Origin: an uncultured Muribaculaceae bacterium
GTDB taxonomy: Bacteria; Bacteroidota; Bacteroidia; Bacteroidales; Muribaculaceae
Length of the DNA: 21,615 nt
Assembly: GCA_910584185.1 (NCBI GenBank)
Contig: CAJTYC010000039.1
Location: 1-21,615 of the forward strand
Direction: 5' to 3'
This document shows, piece after piece, positions 4,451-12,893 of the stretch; position 1 is the stretch's first letter, and the number at the start of each line of letters is the position of its first letter. The translations under genes were made by a program, and so were the position numbers. The notes beneath the pieces are model-generated. The model was not told the DNA's origin and did no database searches. It saw only the letters and a list, made by a program, of their open reading frames with translations.

Positions 4451-7400
4451 ATGCTTATGAGTAAATCAAGACATTTGGCCATGGGGTTTGTGACGAGCCT
4501 TGCAGTCGCGACAGCAAGCGCAGCTGATGTTGCGCCTTACAATTGCGACTTCAACAACAAGATTGTCACATCTAACCCTGCATTTAAAGTGGCATCCAAC
4601 TGGAGTCATATCGTTGACAGCTATATCGACGATTGGGGCGATGAGAGCTGGATGTCTTACAACTATTATTCTGACGGAGGCTGCGACAACTCAGGCTACC
4701 TCTTTGCCAACAACCAATATGCCAGCGGTTCAGGATGGTATGATGGGCAGACCGTCTTCGACCTGCTTGTCACCCCTTTGGTGAAGGGCACCGTCAAACT
4801 GAATGTTAAAGCCAGCAACTACCAGCGCAAAATCGAAGTCTATTCGATCAATGCCGACGGCAGCAAAGGCACACTCCTCAAGACTCTCAAAGATGAGATA
4901 GGACAAGACAACGAATGGCAGGAAGTTACACTTGCCGAAGGACTTGAAGAGTACCAGCGGCTCGGACTTCGTTGCGCCTATGTCGGCATCGACAATTTCA
5001 GCGCAACATCGGCCGACATCGAGCCGGAGAAGAGCCTCGAGTTTGTCAGCGCAGTGCCTTCAGACACCTACGGTTCCATATACTGGGATGAGCAGGCCAA
5101 CGGCAAAGTGCGCATATGCTACACCGTAACTGTCAAGAACAACGGTGAGGTGAACCTTACACAAGGCATGGAAGGCTACTCCATAACTGTGTTCAACGGA
5201 AGCACCAAGGCCGAAATCTTCACAGTGGATGTGCCTCAGAACCTCGCCATCAGCGAAACTTCCGCGGCATTCGAGGTAGCTGCGGAGATTGAGCCATCTA
5301 CCATCTGGACCAACTCCTACAGTTCATACAAACTGAACCTGCGCGAAAACCTGAGCGGCACTACTCTTGAGAGGGCCAACTCTTATTATCGACCATACGA
5401 ACCAAAATTCGCATTCCGCACAGAGGGTTCCTCTTCTACCTCAAAATTATCCGACCCGGTCAACTTCGGCATGGTGTCTGAAGCAACTACCAAATCTTTC
5501 GAGATATACAACGATGGTACAGCACCTCTCACCATCGAGAGCCTGAGCATCACAGGCGGCTTCACCATGACCGGCACCACCGACAGCGCTGTGATTGAAC
5601 CGAAGGCCCTTTCGCCCGTGGTCATCACGCTTCCCGCCGACTCTCCCGGATCCTACTCGGGTGAGCTGACTATCACCTACAAGATTAAAGAGAAGACCGA
5701 GACCTACAAGCTTTCCCTCTCAGGCACAGTCGTAGCAGAGGGTGCCTGGACTTGCGACTTCGGCAATGCCGCAAACAGCTACCCTGACGGCTCGATTGCC
5801 AACAGCGGCATATCAACCGACTACAAATATAACAGTGCCGGCAACAACTACTACATCAAGGGAGCCAGCTACAATGCAGACTTCATCCTCCCTCTCCTAC
5901 ACGCAAATGCCGGCGAAACGCTCTGCTTCAACACAGCTCGCGACTACTATTCGGGCAAAACTTACAGCCTGAAGGTATACGCCTCCAAGGTGCGTGGCGT
6001 GTGGGGCGACGAACCGCTCCTCACTCTCACCGACTCCGATGTGACCAGCCAGGACTTCGTGTCCAAATCTGTCACAATACCCGAAGCCGGTGACTGGTAC
6101 ATCATGTTTGAGCTCATCAACGGCCGTCTTGACGACCTTGCAGGCCTCAGCCTCGTGGAGAAGCGTTACGACATCTACATCAAGAGCGTAGACAGCCCCG
6201 AGAGCAAGCAGAGCGGCCAGGAAGTCAGCTTCGACATCGTGACCGTAGCCCCGGCCAACCTCGCAGCCACTGACTACACCGTAGAGTTTGTGGGCAATGA
6301 CGAGGTGCTCTTCTCCCCCGAATCTGTCGAGATGACTGCCGACGCGAAGAAGGAGGTTAAATTCCGCGTCAAATATACACCCGAGGTTGAGACTACAACA
6401 GTATTCAACACCTTCGCACGTGTCAAGTTTGTCGACGGCAGCGAGATATGCTCTCCGGTCAAGACCATGACCATCACCTTCCAGCCCGACTTCGTATTCT
6501 TCGACAAGGGCACGAGCGCAAGCGAATGGAGCAAGCCCTCCAACCGTTCCAAGCCCATCGACTTCGGCAACACCAACGAAGTCGGCGTGGCTCAGGAGTT
6601 TGAAATCTACAACTGGGGCAGCGCGCCTCTCACCGTGACTTCAATCACAGTGCCCGAAGGTTTCAGCGTAACTCCCTCAGAAGCTACCGTAGCAGCCAAA
6701 GAGCGTCAGGTGGTGACTGTTTCAGTGTCTGCCGAGCAACCCGGCAAATACAGCGGCAACCTCACCATCAAGCATCTTGACCTCAACGGTGAGGAACAGA
6801 CATTCACCCTCCCCGTCAGCGCCACCATGCTCGACCCCAACAAGTGGTATGCGGCATTCAGCAGCACCGATGGCACCAACAACGGCCTGGTATGGCCCGC
6901 CGGCACACTCCATGGCAAGAATTTGAGCGGCAGCAACACCGGCAGCTACTCCACACCGGAGTGGGCTATCAACTGCTCCAGCAATACCGACAACCTCCTC
7001 ATCTCTCCCAAGGTTCACGCCGAAGCCGGTGAGACAATCGAGATATGCGCCCGCACCTACAACACAGCCTATTCTCAGGGCTACGTCAATGTGTACACTG
7101 CAGCCACTCGCGAAGACCTTATGTCGGGAGAAAACCGCACACTGCTCGCAAAGATAAGCGGCAAGGATGCAGAAGCCAAATACACCGTCGACAACACGTG
7201 GAGCAATGTCAACGTGGTAATCCCCGAAGCCGGCGACTATTACCTTGGCTTCGAACTCGGCGAACGTCTCTATGTGAAGACCATATATGGACTCACCAAC
7301 CTCAAGGAGGAGCATGACCTCAAACTTGCCGCAAGCAATATCCCGGCTCAGGCTATGCAGAACGTGGCGAAAGAGATGTCACTCTCAGTGCGCAACTTCG

Positions 7401-9148
7401 GCTGCGCCCCCGTGGCCGCCGGAGATTACACTCTCGAGGCATATATCAACGACCAACTCGTGGGAACAGCCGAGGGTGCTGTTGAGATACCCGTCAACTA
7501 CACGTTCGCAGAGACTGACAAAGACACCAACACCATCGTTTCCATACCTGTACGCCATCCGAATGTAGGCACATTCCCCGTATATCTGAAACTGGTGGCT
7601 GGCGAACGTGAATTTGTGAGCGAGACTGTCGATGTGACATTCACGGAGGAGGTATTCTCCGCAGAGAAGCAGATTGGCGATATTGCAGGGACCAACGACT
7701 GCGCTCCTTTTGAGTTCTATAACAAGAATTCGGAAAGCATAATGATCTACACGCCGGAGCAGCTTGGTCTGGAAAATGGCGACAAGATTTCCAAGCTCTC
7801 CATGAAGGGATTCTTTACAAAAGAGGGTATGACGTCGACCGTCAAGGTATATTACAGCTGGACCGACGCCTCGACCATAGAAAAGCCGGCAAACGGCAAA
7901 TATAGTGAAGAAGGCATGACCCTCGCTCTAGATGAAGATCGAACATGGGAAGTGACGGGTGCATCTTCAGAGACCAAGGAGTTGCTGAGCGTGAATTTCG
8001 ACGAGCCACTCACTTATGAATCTGGCAAATCCCTGATGCTTCTGATCGGCTCATATTATGACAGCGCATATGTGCCAAGATCAAATTATGGTTTTGAAAA
8101 CTCCTCAATTCCGAACCAGTGCTATTACCATAGCCAAGACAATTATGAGAGCTTCAGCGGCAGTTACAACAGCTGGTCTGTCAAGGAACTTCCGGTGCTC
8201 TACCTCACCCTCGCCAAAGAGCCGGTATCGCTCAGCGGTAGCGTTACCGACGGTGGCGAAGCTGTAGAGGGAGCAGTGGTGAAACTCGTCAGCACGGACG
8301 GTGACAATGTGCAGTATCGTGCCACAACCGACGCCGAGGGCGCATACAGCCTCAATGTGATCCAGAACAGCCGCGTCTTCAACGTGACTGTGGAGAAAGA
8401 TGGCAAGCTCGACTATCTCGATGGTCAGACATTTGCAGAGAACACCGAATGCAACTTCACGCTCTTTGACCTCGTGTCGGTAGACAACACCAGCGAGGAG
8501 GGCCACAACGCCAGCGCTTCAGCTATCGTTGACCTCAACCTCATGCTCGATGCCGGCCACAACGCACTCACTCTCCCCTTCAGCCTGAGCGGCGATGAGG
8601 TGGCCGAACTCTTCGGCTCTGACTGCGAGCTCCTCGTATTCAAGGGCACGGAAGTGCTCGAGGGTGGTCAGCTCAAGCTCTACTTCGGCCATGAGGCGGA
8701 AGAGAACGGTCTGGTAGCCGGCAAGCCATACATGCTGAAGCTCAACGGTGACAACACGACGGTCAATGTGCGCATGCGCGGCAAAGAGGTAATCTCCGAG
8801 GCAGGCAAGAGCAACGACAGCAACGTGGAATTCCGCGGCACTTTCGCTGCCACCGAACTCCCCGAAGGCGCTTACCAGCTTAGCGACGAAAACTTCGTAC
8901 CCACTGAGCCAGTGGCACGCAGCATGGCCTACTCTATGCCATACAGCGCATACGCAGTAGTCACCAACCCCAATGTCAACGGCATATCATTTACAGTCGA
9001 CGACAACTTCGAGTCTTCAATCGACACAATTGAAGCCGAGAGCCTCACCGGCGACGAGGTGATATTCAACCTGCAGGGTATACGCGTTTACAACCCCGGC
9101 AATGGCATTTATATCGTCAACGGCAAGCGCGTCATGATAAAGAAGTGA
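4451..9148 (+). CDS. Large secreted multidomain surface protein with C-terminal sorting-like tail
   Basis: This 1565-aa protein begins with a signal peptide (cleavage near ASA-AD; start at 4451 or at the ATG at 4457). Three jelly-roll, choice-of-anchor-like segments lie at about 25-200, 433-568 and 799-951. Two ASH/choice-of-anchor D modules lie at about 331-430 (DPVNFGMVSEATTKSFEIYN) and 700-795 (PIDFGNTNEVGVAQEFEIYN). A CARDB-like segment follows at about 957-1065, then a beta domain at 1067-1258 and a carboxypeptidase-regulatory-like domain at 1260-1340 (SLSGSVTDGGEAVEGAVVKL). A beta module common in gut Bacteroidales precedes the tail (HNALTLPFSLSGDEV, GLVAGKPYMLKL). The end, GIYIVNGKRVMIKK, is a type IX secretion-like C-terminal strand. 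No catalytic motif is seen; adhesion or binding at the cell surface is inferred. Its own promoter and terminator make it a single-gene unit. Confidence 0.8.
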   Translation: MLMSKSRHLAMGFVTSLAVATASAADVAPYNCDFNNKIVTSNPAFKVASNWSHIVDSYIDDWGDESWMSYNYYSDGGCDNSGYLFANNQYASGSGWYDGQTVFDLLVTPLVKGTVKLNVKASNYQRKIEVYSINADGSKGTLLKTLKDEIGQDNEWQEVTLAEGLEEYQRLGLRCAYVGIDNFSATSADIEPEKSLEFVSAVPSDTYGSIYWDEQANGKVRICYTVTVKNNGEVNLTQGMEGYSITVFNGSTKAEIFTVDVPQNLAISETSAAFEVAAEIEPSTIWTNSYSSYKLNLRENLSGTTLERANSYYRPYEPKFAFRTEGSSSTSKLSDPVNFGMVSEATTKSFEIYNDGTAPLTIESLSITGGFTMTGTTDSAVIEPKALSPVVITLPADSPGSYSGELTITYKIKEKTETYKLSLSGTVVAEGAWTCDFGNAANSYPDGSIANSGISTDYKYNSAGNNYYIKGASYNADFILPLLHANAGETLCFNTARDYYSGKTYSLKVYASKVRGVWGDEPLLTLTDSDVTSQDFVSKSVTIPEAGDWYIMFELINGRLDDLAGLSLVEKRYDIYIKSVDSPESKQSGQEVSFDIVTVAPANLAATDYTVEFVGNDEVLFSPESVEMTADAKKEVKFRVKYTPEVETTTVFNTFARVKFVDGSEICSPVKTMTITFQPDFVFFDKGTSASEWSKPSNRSKPIDFGNTNEVGVAQEFEIYNWGSAPLTVTSITVPEGFSVTPSEATVAAKERQVVTVSVSAEQPGKYSGNLTIKHLDLNGEEQTFTLPVSATMLDPNKWYAAFSSTDGTNNGLVWPAGTLHGKNLSGSNTGSYSTPEWAINCSSNTDNLLISPKVHAEAGETIEICARTYNTAYSQGYVNVYTAATREDLMSGENRTLLAKISGKDAEAKYTVDNTWSNVNVVIPEAGDYYLGFELGERLYVKTIYGLTNLKEEHDLKLAASNIPAQAMQNVAKEMSLSVRNFGCAPVAAGDYTLEAYINDQLVGTAEGAVEIPVNYTFAETDKDTNTIVSIPVRHPNVGTFPVYLKLVAGEREFVSETVDVTFTEEVFSAEKQIGDIAGTNDCAPFEFYNKNSESIMIYTPEQLGLENGDKISKLSMKGFFTKEGMTSTVKVYYSWTDASTIEKPANGKYSEEGMTLALDEDRTWEVTGASSETKELLSVNFDEPLTYESGKSLMLLIGSYYDSAYVPRSNYGFENSSIPNQCYYHSQDNYESFSGSYNSWSVKELPVLYLTLAKEPVSLSGSVTDGGEAVEGAVVKLVSTDGDNVQYRATTDAEGAYSLNVIQNSRVFNVTVEKDGKLDYLDGQTFAENTECNFTLFDLVSVDNTSEEGHNASASAIVDLNLMLDAGHNALTLPFSLSGDEVAELFGSDCELLVFKGTEVLEGGQLKLYFGHEAEENGLVAGKPYMLKLNGDNTTVNVRMRGKEVISEAGKSNDSNVEFRGTFAATELPEGAYQLSDENFVPTEPVARSMAYSMPYSAYAVVTNPNVNGISFTVDDNFESSIDTIEAESLTGDEVIFNLQGIRVYNPGNGIYIVNGKRVMIKK

Positions 9149-9182
9149 TCCTTTCAAACATTTTGAAAGCAAACAACCAAGC

Positions 9183-9219
9183 ATGGAGGCATCCGCAATG
9201 GGTGCCTCCATATTTTTTT
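9183..9219 (+). terminator. Terminator of the 1565-aa surface protein gene
   Basis: ATGGAGGCA (9183-9191) pairs with TGCCTCCAT (9203-9211), and a run of seven T bases follows (9213-9219). It closes the single-gene unit and separates it from the operon promoted at 9289. Confidence 0.85.
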
Positions 9220-9288
9220 GACAAGAATAATGAAAACAAAATAACGCTGTTTTTAATGAAATGTTTTTCATATTCTCAAAAAAGTTGC

Positions 9289-9296
9289 TATCTTTG
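9289..9296 (+). promoter_or_regulatory. Promoter of the four-gene surface-protein operon
   Basis: TATCTTTG matches the TAnnTTTG -7 box. A T-rich stretch (around 9263-9270) lies at the -33 position. Transcription would start near 9302 and leave a leader of about 140 bases before the ATG at 9446. No other -7 box was seen between here and 20620, in line with one operon. Confidence 0.6.
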
Positions 9297-9306
9297 TAAC
9301 ATCGGC

Positions 9307-9372
9307 ATGAAAAGTTGTCTCAAATCACTTTTTCATCAAGCCATGAACAAATGCAAAGCATATATCGAATAG
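9307..9372 (+). other. Possible 21-codon leader ORF
   Basis: An ATG about 5 bases after the predicted transcript start opens a 21-codon frame (MKSCLKSLFHQAMNKCKAYI..), ending in TAG at 9372. A tight inverted repeat (ACAAAT/ATTTGT, 9373-9386) directly follows the stop. It may be a leader peptide or chance. Confidence 0.25.
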
Positions 9373-9445
9373 ACAAATCAATTTGTACGATTAACATTTT
9401 TCAAGCAACCGACTATTTTGACACAATAACAAAACATGATATAAT

Positions 9446-12400
9446 ATGAAGAAAGCAGGATTAGTCATGACAGCCATACTCACGCTGACCACAGCATGGG
9501 CACAGACTATCTTGACCGAGAACTTCGAGACCGGCAACACCGGCGACAACCCCACTCCAATCACCGTCGGCAAGGAATGGAGTGTAGTGAATGGCTACAC
9601 GGGCGCGAAGACCGATTACAACTGGTACAACCAATACAACGACCCGACAGTGCCCAACAGCGGTGCCATAGAGGGGGCTTGCTGCGCCGCAGTGTCAGCC
9701 CCGAGATTCAACGGCGAGAGTACCGACGGCTACGGTCCTCGAGAGGAAATCCTCCTATCGCCGGAGCTTAACCTCGACGACACTTACCAATTGCAGTTCT
9801 CCTGGAGCGTAAGCCCGATGAACTGTCAGGATGCTTCGCGTTACGACCTGCAGGTGCGCGTAGTGACCGATGATAACCTTGTGGGAGCCGAAACGGTATT
9901 TTCGATTCAAAACGAGAAGATGCTCCGCGAGAGCGGAGTGCCTGTTTTCCCGATTCAGGGTTGGGAACCATACACCTCGCGCATAAACCTCAGCGACTTC
10001 AAGGGTGAGAAAGTGAAACTCGCCTTTGTCTACAAGATGGATAAGGATATAGCCAACCAGGCACGTGTCGATGCGGTGAGCGTAACCAAGTTCACCCCAC
10101 CCACAACCCCCGTCGCTTCACTCACTCTCGACAGGCTCAACTTCAGCAACGTGATGATTGGCGAGAAGCGTTATTCCGACATTCTCAGCCTCGTCAACAC
10201 GGGCACCGACGGCCTTGTAATCAATTCGGTAGACCTCCCGGCAGGTGTCTCGCTGACGTTCAATCCCGCCGATGTCAACCTCGACACTTATCAGAGCATC
10301 AACTTCCGCGTGGGCTACACTGCCTCTCTTGGCTCTGCCACCTCCGGCAACATCGTATTGCACACCAACGGCGGCGACGTGACAATCGCCATGACCGCCA
10401 ACAAGGCCTTCGTGACAGAAGGGTGCATGCTCGAGACGTTTGAGGAGTATTTCCCGCCGGCAGGCTGGACCAACAGCGGCTGGGGCAGAAGCCAAGACGC
10501 CATTGAGGGTGACTGGTCGGCATCCTGCGACGGCGGCTACACCCGCTCCGTGCTCACATCACCGAAGCTCGACCTCAGCGCAAACGCTACGCTCAAGTTC
10601 CGCTACATTGCACGATTCTTCAGCGATGACCCGGAAGCCGCTCCCGAATATGATGTCACCTTAGAGGTGTCGCACGACGGCGGTGAGACCTGGACTAACG
10701 CCTGGACTGCCGACTACCGCCGTGTCAACGAACTTATCGATATCGAACTTCCGCTCAGCGGAGGCACCGGCAACGACCTCGTGCGCTGGATTTATCCCAC
10801 AGTAGACGTTGGCGACGATGGGGCAGCTCCCCACTATTCGTTCGTAATGGATGTGGTGCAGCTCCCCAACGTGGTGGGAGCCGATGCTCAGCCCAAGGCC
10901 GCATCCAATCCTACACCTGAGTCAGGCGCAGAGAAGATTTATCCCACCGACGTGAAATTGAGCTGGGCACCTGCTCAGTTTGCCGAGGGCTACAAAATCT
11001 ACGTGGGCTCTAACGACGCCGCCAACAATCTCGTGAACGGCGAGGACCTGGGCAATGTGCGTAACTACACAATAGCTCAATGCGACTATTCCACCACCTA
11101 CCGCTGGAAAGTGGTGCCCTACAACACCAAGGGAGAGTGCCGCAATGTGCCGGTATGGACATTCACGACCCAGGCAGATGCCGCCGTTTCGGTATATCCG
11201 TATGAAGAGAACTTCACCGACGGCTTCCCCGAGGGTTGGACCAATGTCCCCTCCGACGACGTTTATATGCGCAAATGGGAAATCAACTCCATCTTCCCCT
11301 ATGTATTCGACAATAAGCGTTACAGTGTGCTTTACGACGGCTGGCTTGACCCGGGCAAGGAGGCTTCGGTTATCACTCCCGAGTTCAAGCTCCCCGCAGG
11401 CAACGCTTCCACCATCTCTTTCCTTTGGGGTGATGACCATCCTTCCGACATGAAGATTGACCCCTCCGGATTGGCTGCCAAAAACAATGCTGAGCCCGAC
11501 AACGGCATAGGCATAACATATTTCGAGATTTTCGTGGACGGCAACTGGGAGCAGCTCTCATATCTCTCCGAGAAACCTGCCGACAACAGGTATTGGGTAG
11601 GCGAGACCATCGACCTCACCCCATACCAAGGCAAGACCGTGAAATTCCGTTGGAGAAACAAGAGCCTAAGCACCAAGCACAACGGTGCTTCGCTCACCCA
11701 CATCGTGGTGGATGCCAAGAACGACAACAAGGCCGAATTCAACCTCTCAAGCTGGGATGCCGGCAAGGTGAACCATAACAAGAGCGTCACTTCGGGCGAA
11801 ATCTTCACATTGCTCAATACAGGCGAAGTGAAGCAGACCATCGCAAAGGTCGAGACAGGGAAACCGAATTTCGAGTCAACGCTCAAGAGCGGTGACGTGA
11901 TTGAACCCAAGTCCGGTCTGACATTTGCCATCACATACAACGCATTGACCACTGCCTCCGAAATCGCGACACGCGTCGACGACATGCTTACCGTGACGTT
12001 CGAGAGCGGACTGAGCGTCAAGCTCCCGGTGAGCGGCACCTCACTGCCGATCACCACAAGCTACTACAGCTTCGAGCCTAACGACAAGGAGCTGCAATGG
12101 GATGACCATTTCACCATGATAGACCGCGACAACGGTTACAGCTACCAGTTCTCTTCCGCTTCGATGTATTACCCGCTCAATGGCCGCAAGGGTGCATTCT
12201 GCGTGGCAAGCGATGCCCAGGAAAATGGTCTGTGGGGCATCATGAAGCCCGTGAGCGGCATTCATGCCTTAGTGGCTCCATGTCCGGAAGGTGCAAAAGC
12301 CGACAACTGGCTTATCACCGAGAAACTTCACGCCACTGACAATGCAAGGATTGAGTTCTATGCACGCAATTGGGATTGCCTCGGCACTATCGAACCTGAC

Positions 12401-12823
12401 CCACTGCATAAACTCTCGCTGCTCGTGAGCACAAACAGCAATACTGATATCGATGATTTCATTGAGGAAATGCAGGCCGAGGAGATTCCTCTGCTTGAAA
12501 ACGACAATTGGAAGGCCTACAGCATTGACCTCTCGAAATATGCCGATAAGGATATATATGTGGCTCTCCGTCACACCACTGACGACCCGACCAACGTAGC
12601 CTTTATCGACGACATCGAGCTGTCAGGCTTCACCAAAGCCACCGGCATAGATTGTGTCGAGACCACAATAGACAGCAACGCGACTGTCGAAGTATTCAGC
12701 ATTTCAGGTGTAAAGGTGGCCGAAGGTATCGCTGCTGAGGTAATCGCAAACCTCGACAAGGGTATCTATATGGTAAGCACCACTCACAATGGCGCAACCC
12801 GCACTCTCAAAATCGTAAAATAA
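9446..12823 (+). CDS. Secreted cleaved-adhesin-like protein, paralogue A
   Basis: This 1125-aa protein has a signal peptide (cleavage near AWA-QT). Four jelly-roll, choice-of-anchor J / cleaved-adhesin-like domains lie at about 20-215, 325-480, 586-760 and 872-1068. Between them are an ASH/choice-of-anchor D-like domain (222-325), a fibronectin III domain (485-585, KLSWAPAQFAEGYKIYVG) and another ASH-like domain (762-870). The tail ends GIYMVSTTHNGATRTLKIVK, as in type IX secretion type A sorting domains. The motifs ADNWLITEKL and REEILLSPELNLDD are typical of the jelly-roll family, which includes the adhesin domains of P. gingivalis gingipains and HagA. It is the first gene of an apparent four-gene operon and is closely similar over its whole length to the protein at 14734-18102. 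The ligand is unknown. Confidence 0.8.
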   Translation: MKKAGLVMTAILTLTTAWAQTILTENFETGNTGDNPTPITVGKEWSVVNGYTGAKTDYNWYNQYNDPTVPNSGAIEGACCAAVSAPRFNGESTDGYGPREEILLSPELNLDDTYQLQFSWSVSPMNCQDASRYDLQVRVVTDDNLVGAETVFSIQNEKMLRESGVPVFPIQGWEPYTSRINLSDFKGEKVKLAFVYKMDKDIANQARVDAVSVTKFTPPTTPVASLTLDRLNFSNVMIGEKRYSDILSLVNTGTDGLVINSVDLPAGVSLTFNPADVNLDTYQSINFRVGYTASLGSATSGNIVLHTNGGDVTIAMTANKAFVTEGCMLETFEEYFPPAGWTNSGWGRSQDAIEGDWSASCDGGYTRSVLTSPKLDLSANATLKFRYIARFFSDDPEAAPEYDVTLEVSHDGGETWTNAWTADYRRVNELIDIELPLSGGTGNDLVRWIYPTVDVGDDGAAPHYSFVMDVVQLPNVVGADAQPKAASNPTPESGAEKIYPTDVKLSWAPAQFAEGYKIYVGSNDAANNLVNGEDLGNVRNYTIAQCDYSTTYRWKVVPYNTKGECRNVPVWTFTTQADAAVSVYPYEENFTDGFPEGWTNVPSDDVYMRKWEINSIFPYVFDNKRYSVLYDGWLDPGKEASVITPEFKLPAGNASTISFLWGDDHPSDMKIDPSGLAAKNNAEPDNGIGITYFEIFVDGNWEQLSYLSEKPADNRYWVGETIDLTPYQGKTVKFRWRNKSLSTKHNGASLTHIVVDAKNDNKAEFNLSSWDAGKVNHNKSVTSGEIFTLLNTGEVKQTIAKVETGKPNFESTLKSGDVIEPKSGLTFAITYNALTTASEIATRVDDMLTVTFESGLSVKLPVSGTSLPITTSYYSFEPNDKELQWDDHFTMIDRDNGYSYQFSSASMYYPLNGRKGAFCVASDAQENGLWGIMKPVSGIHALVAPCPEGAKADNWLITEKLHATDNARIEFYARNWDCLGTIEPDPLHKLSLLVSTNSNTDIDDFIEEMQAEEIPLLENDNWKAYSIDLSKYADKDIYVALRHTTDDPTNVAFIDDIELSGFTKATGIDCVETTIDSNATVEVFSISGVKVAEGIAAEVIANLDKGIYMVSTTHNGATRTLKIVK

Positions 12824-12830
12824 GACTCTC

Positions 12831-12864
12831 TTATGGCATGAGGGCATTCTCCCTCATGCCATAA
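12831..12864 (+). promoter_or_regulatory. Intercistronic perfect hairpin without T run
   Basis: TTATGGCATGAGGG (12831-12844) and its exact complement (12851-12864) form a 14-bp stem with a 6-base loop. No T run follows (TTATATAGC), so it is not a standard terminator. It lies between the stop of the preceding gene and the next start at 12894. mRNA processing, stabilisation or partial attenuation are possible. Confidence 0.55.
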
Positions 12865-12893
12865 TTATATAGCAACAATTACAACAAACAAGT

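Noticed and set aside
6722..7315. 197-codon open frame on the minus strand inside the 1565-aa gene
   Set aside because: The long antisense frame follows from the strong C-ending codon bias of the real gene; its composition (Val, Ala, Gly rich) is that of a shadow.
11332..12057. 241-codon minus-strand frame within the first paralogue
   Set aside because: Same explanation: GC-biased antisense shadow, no start signal and no family motif.
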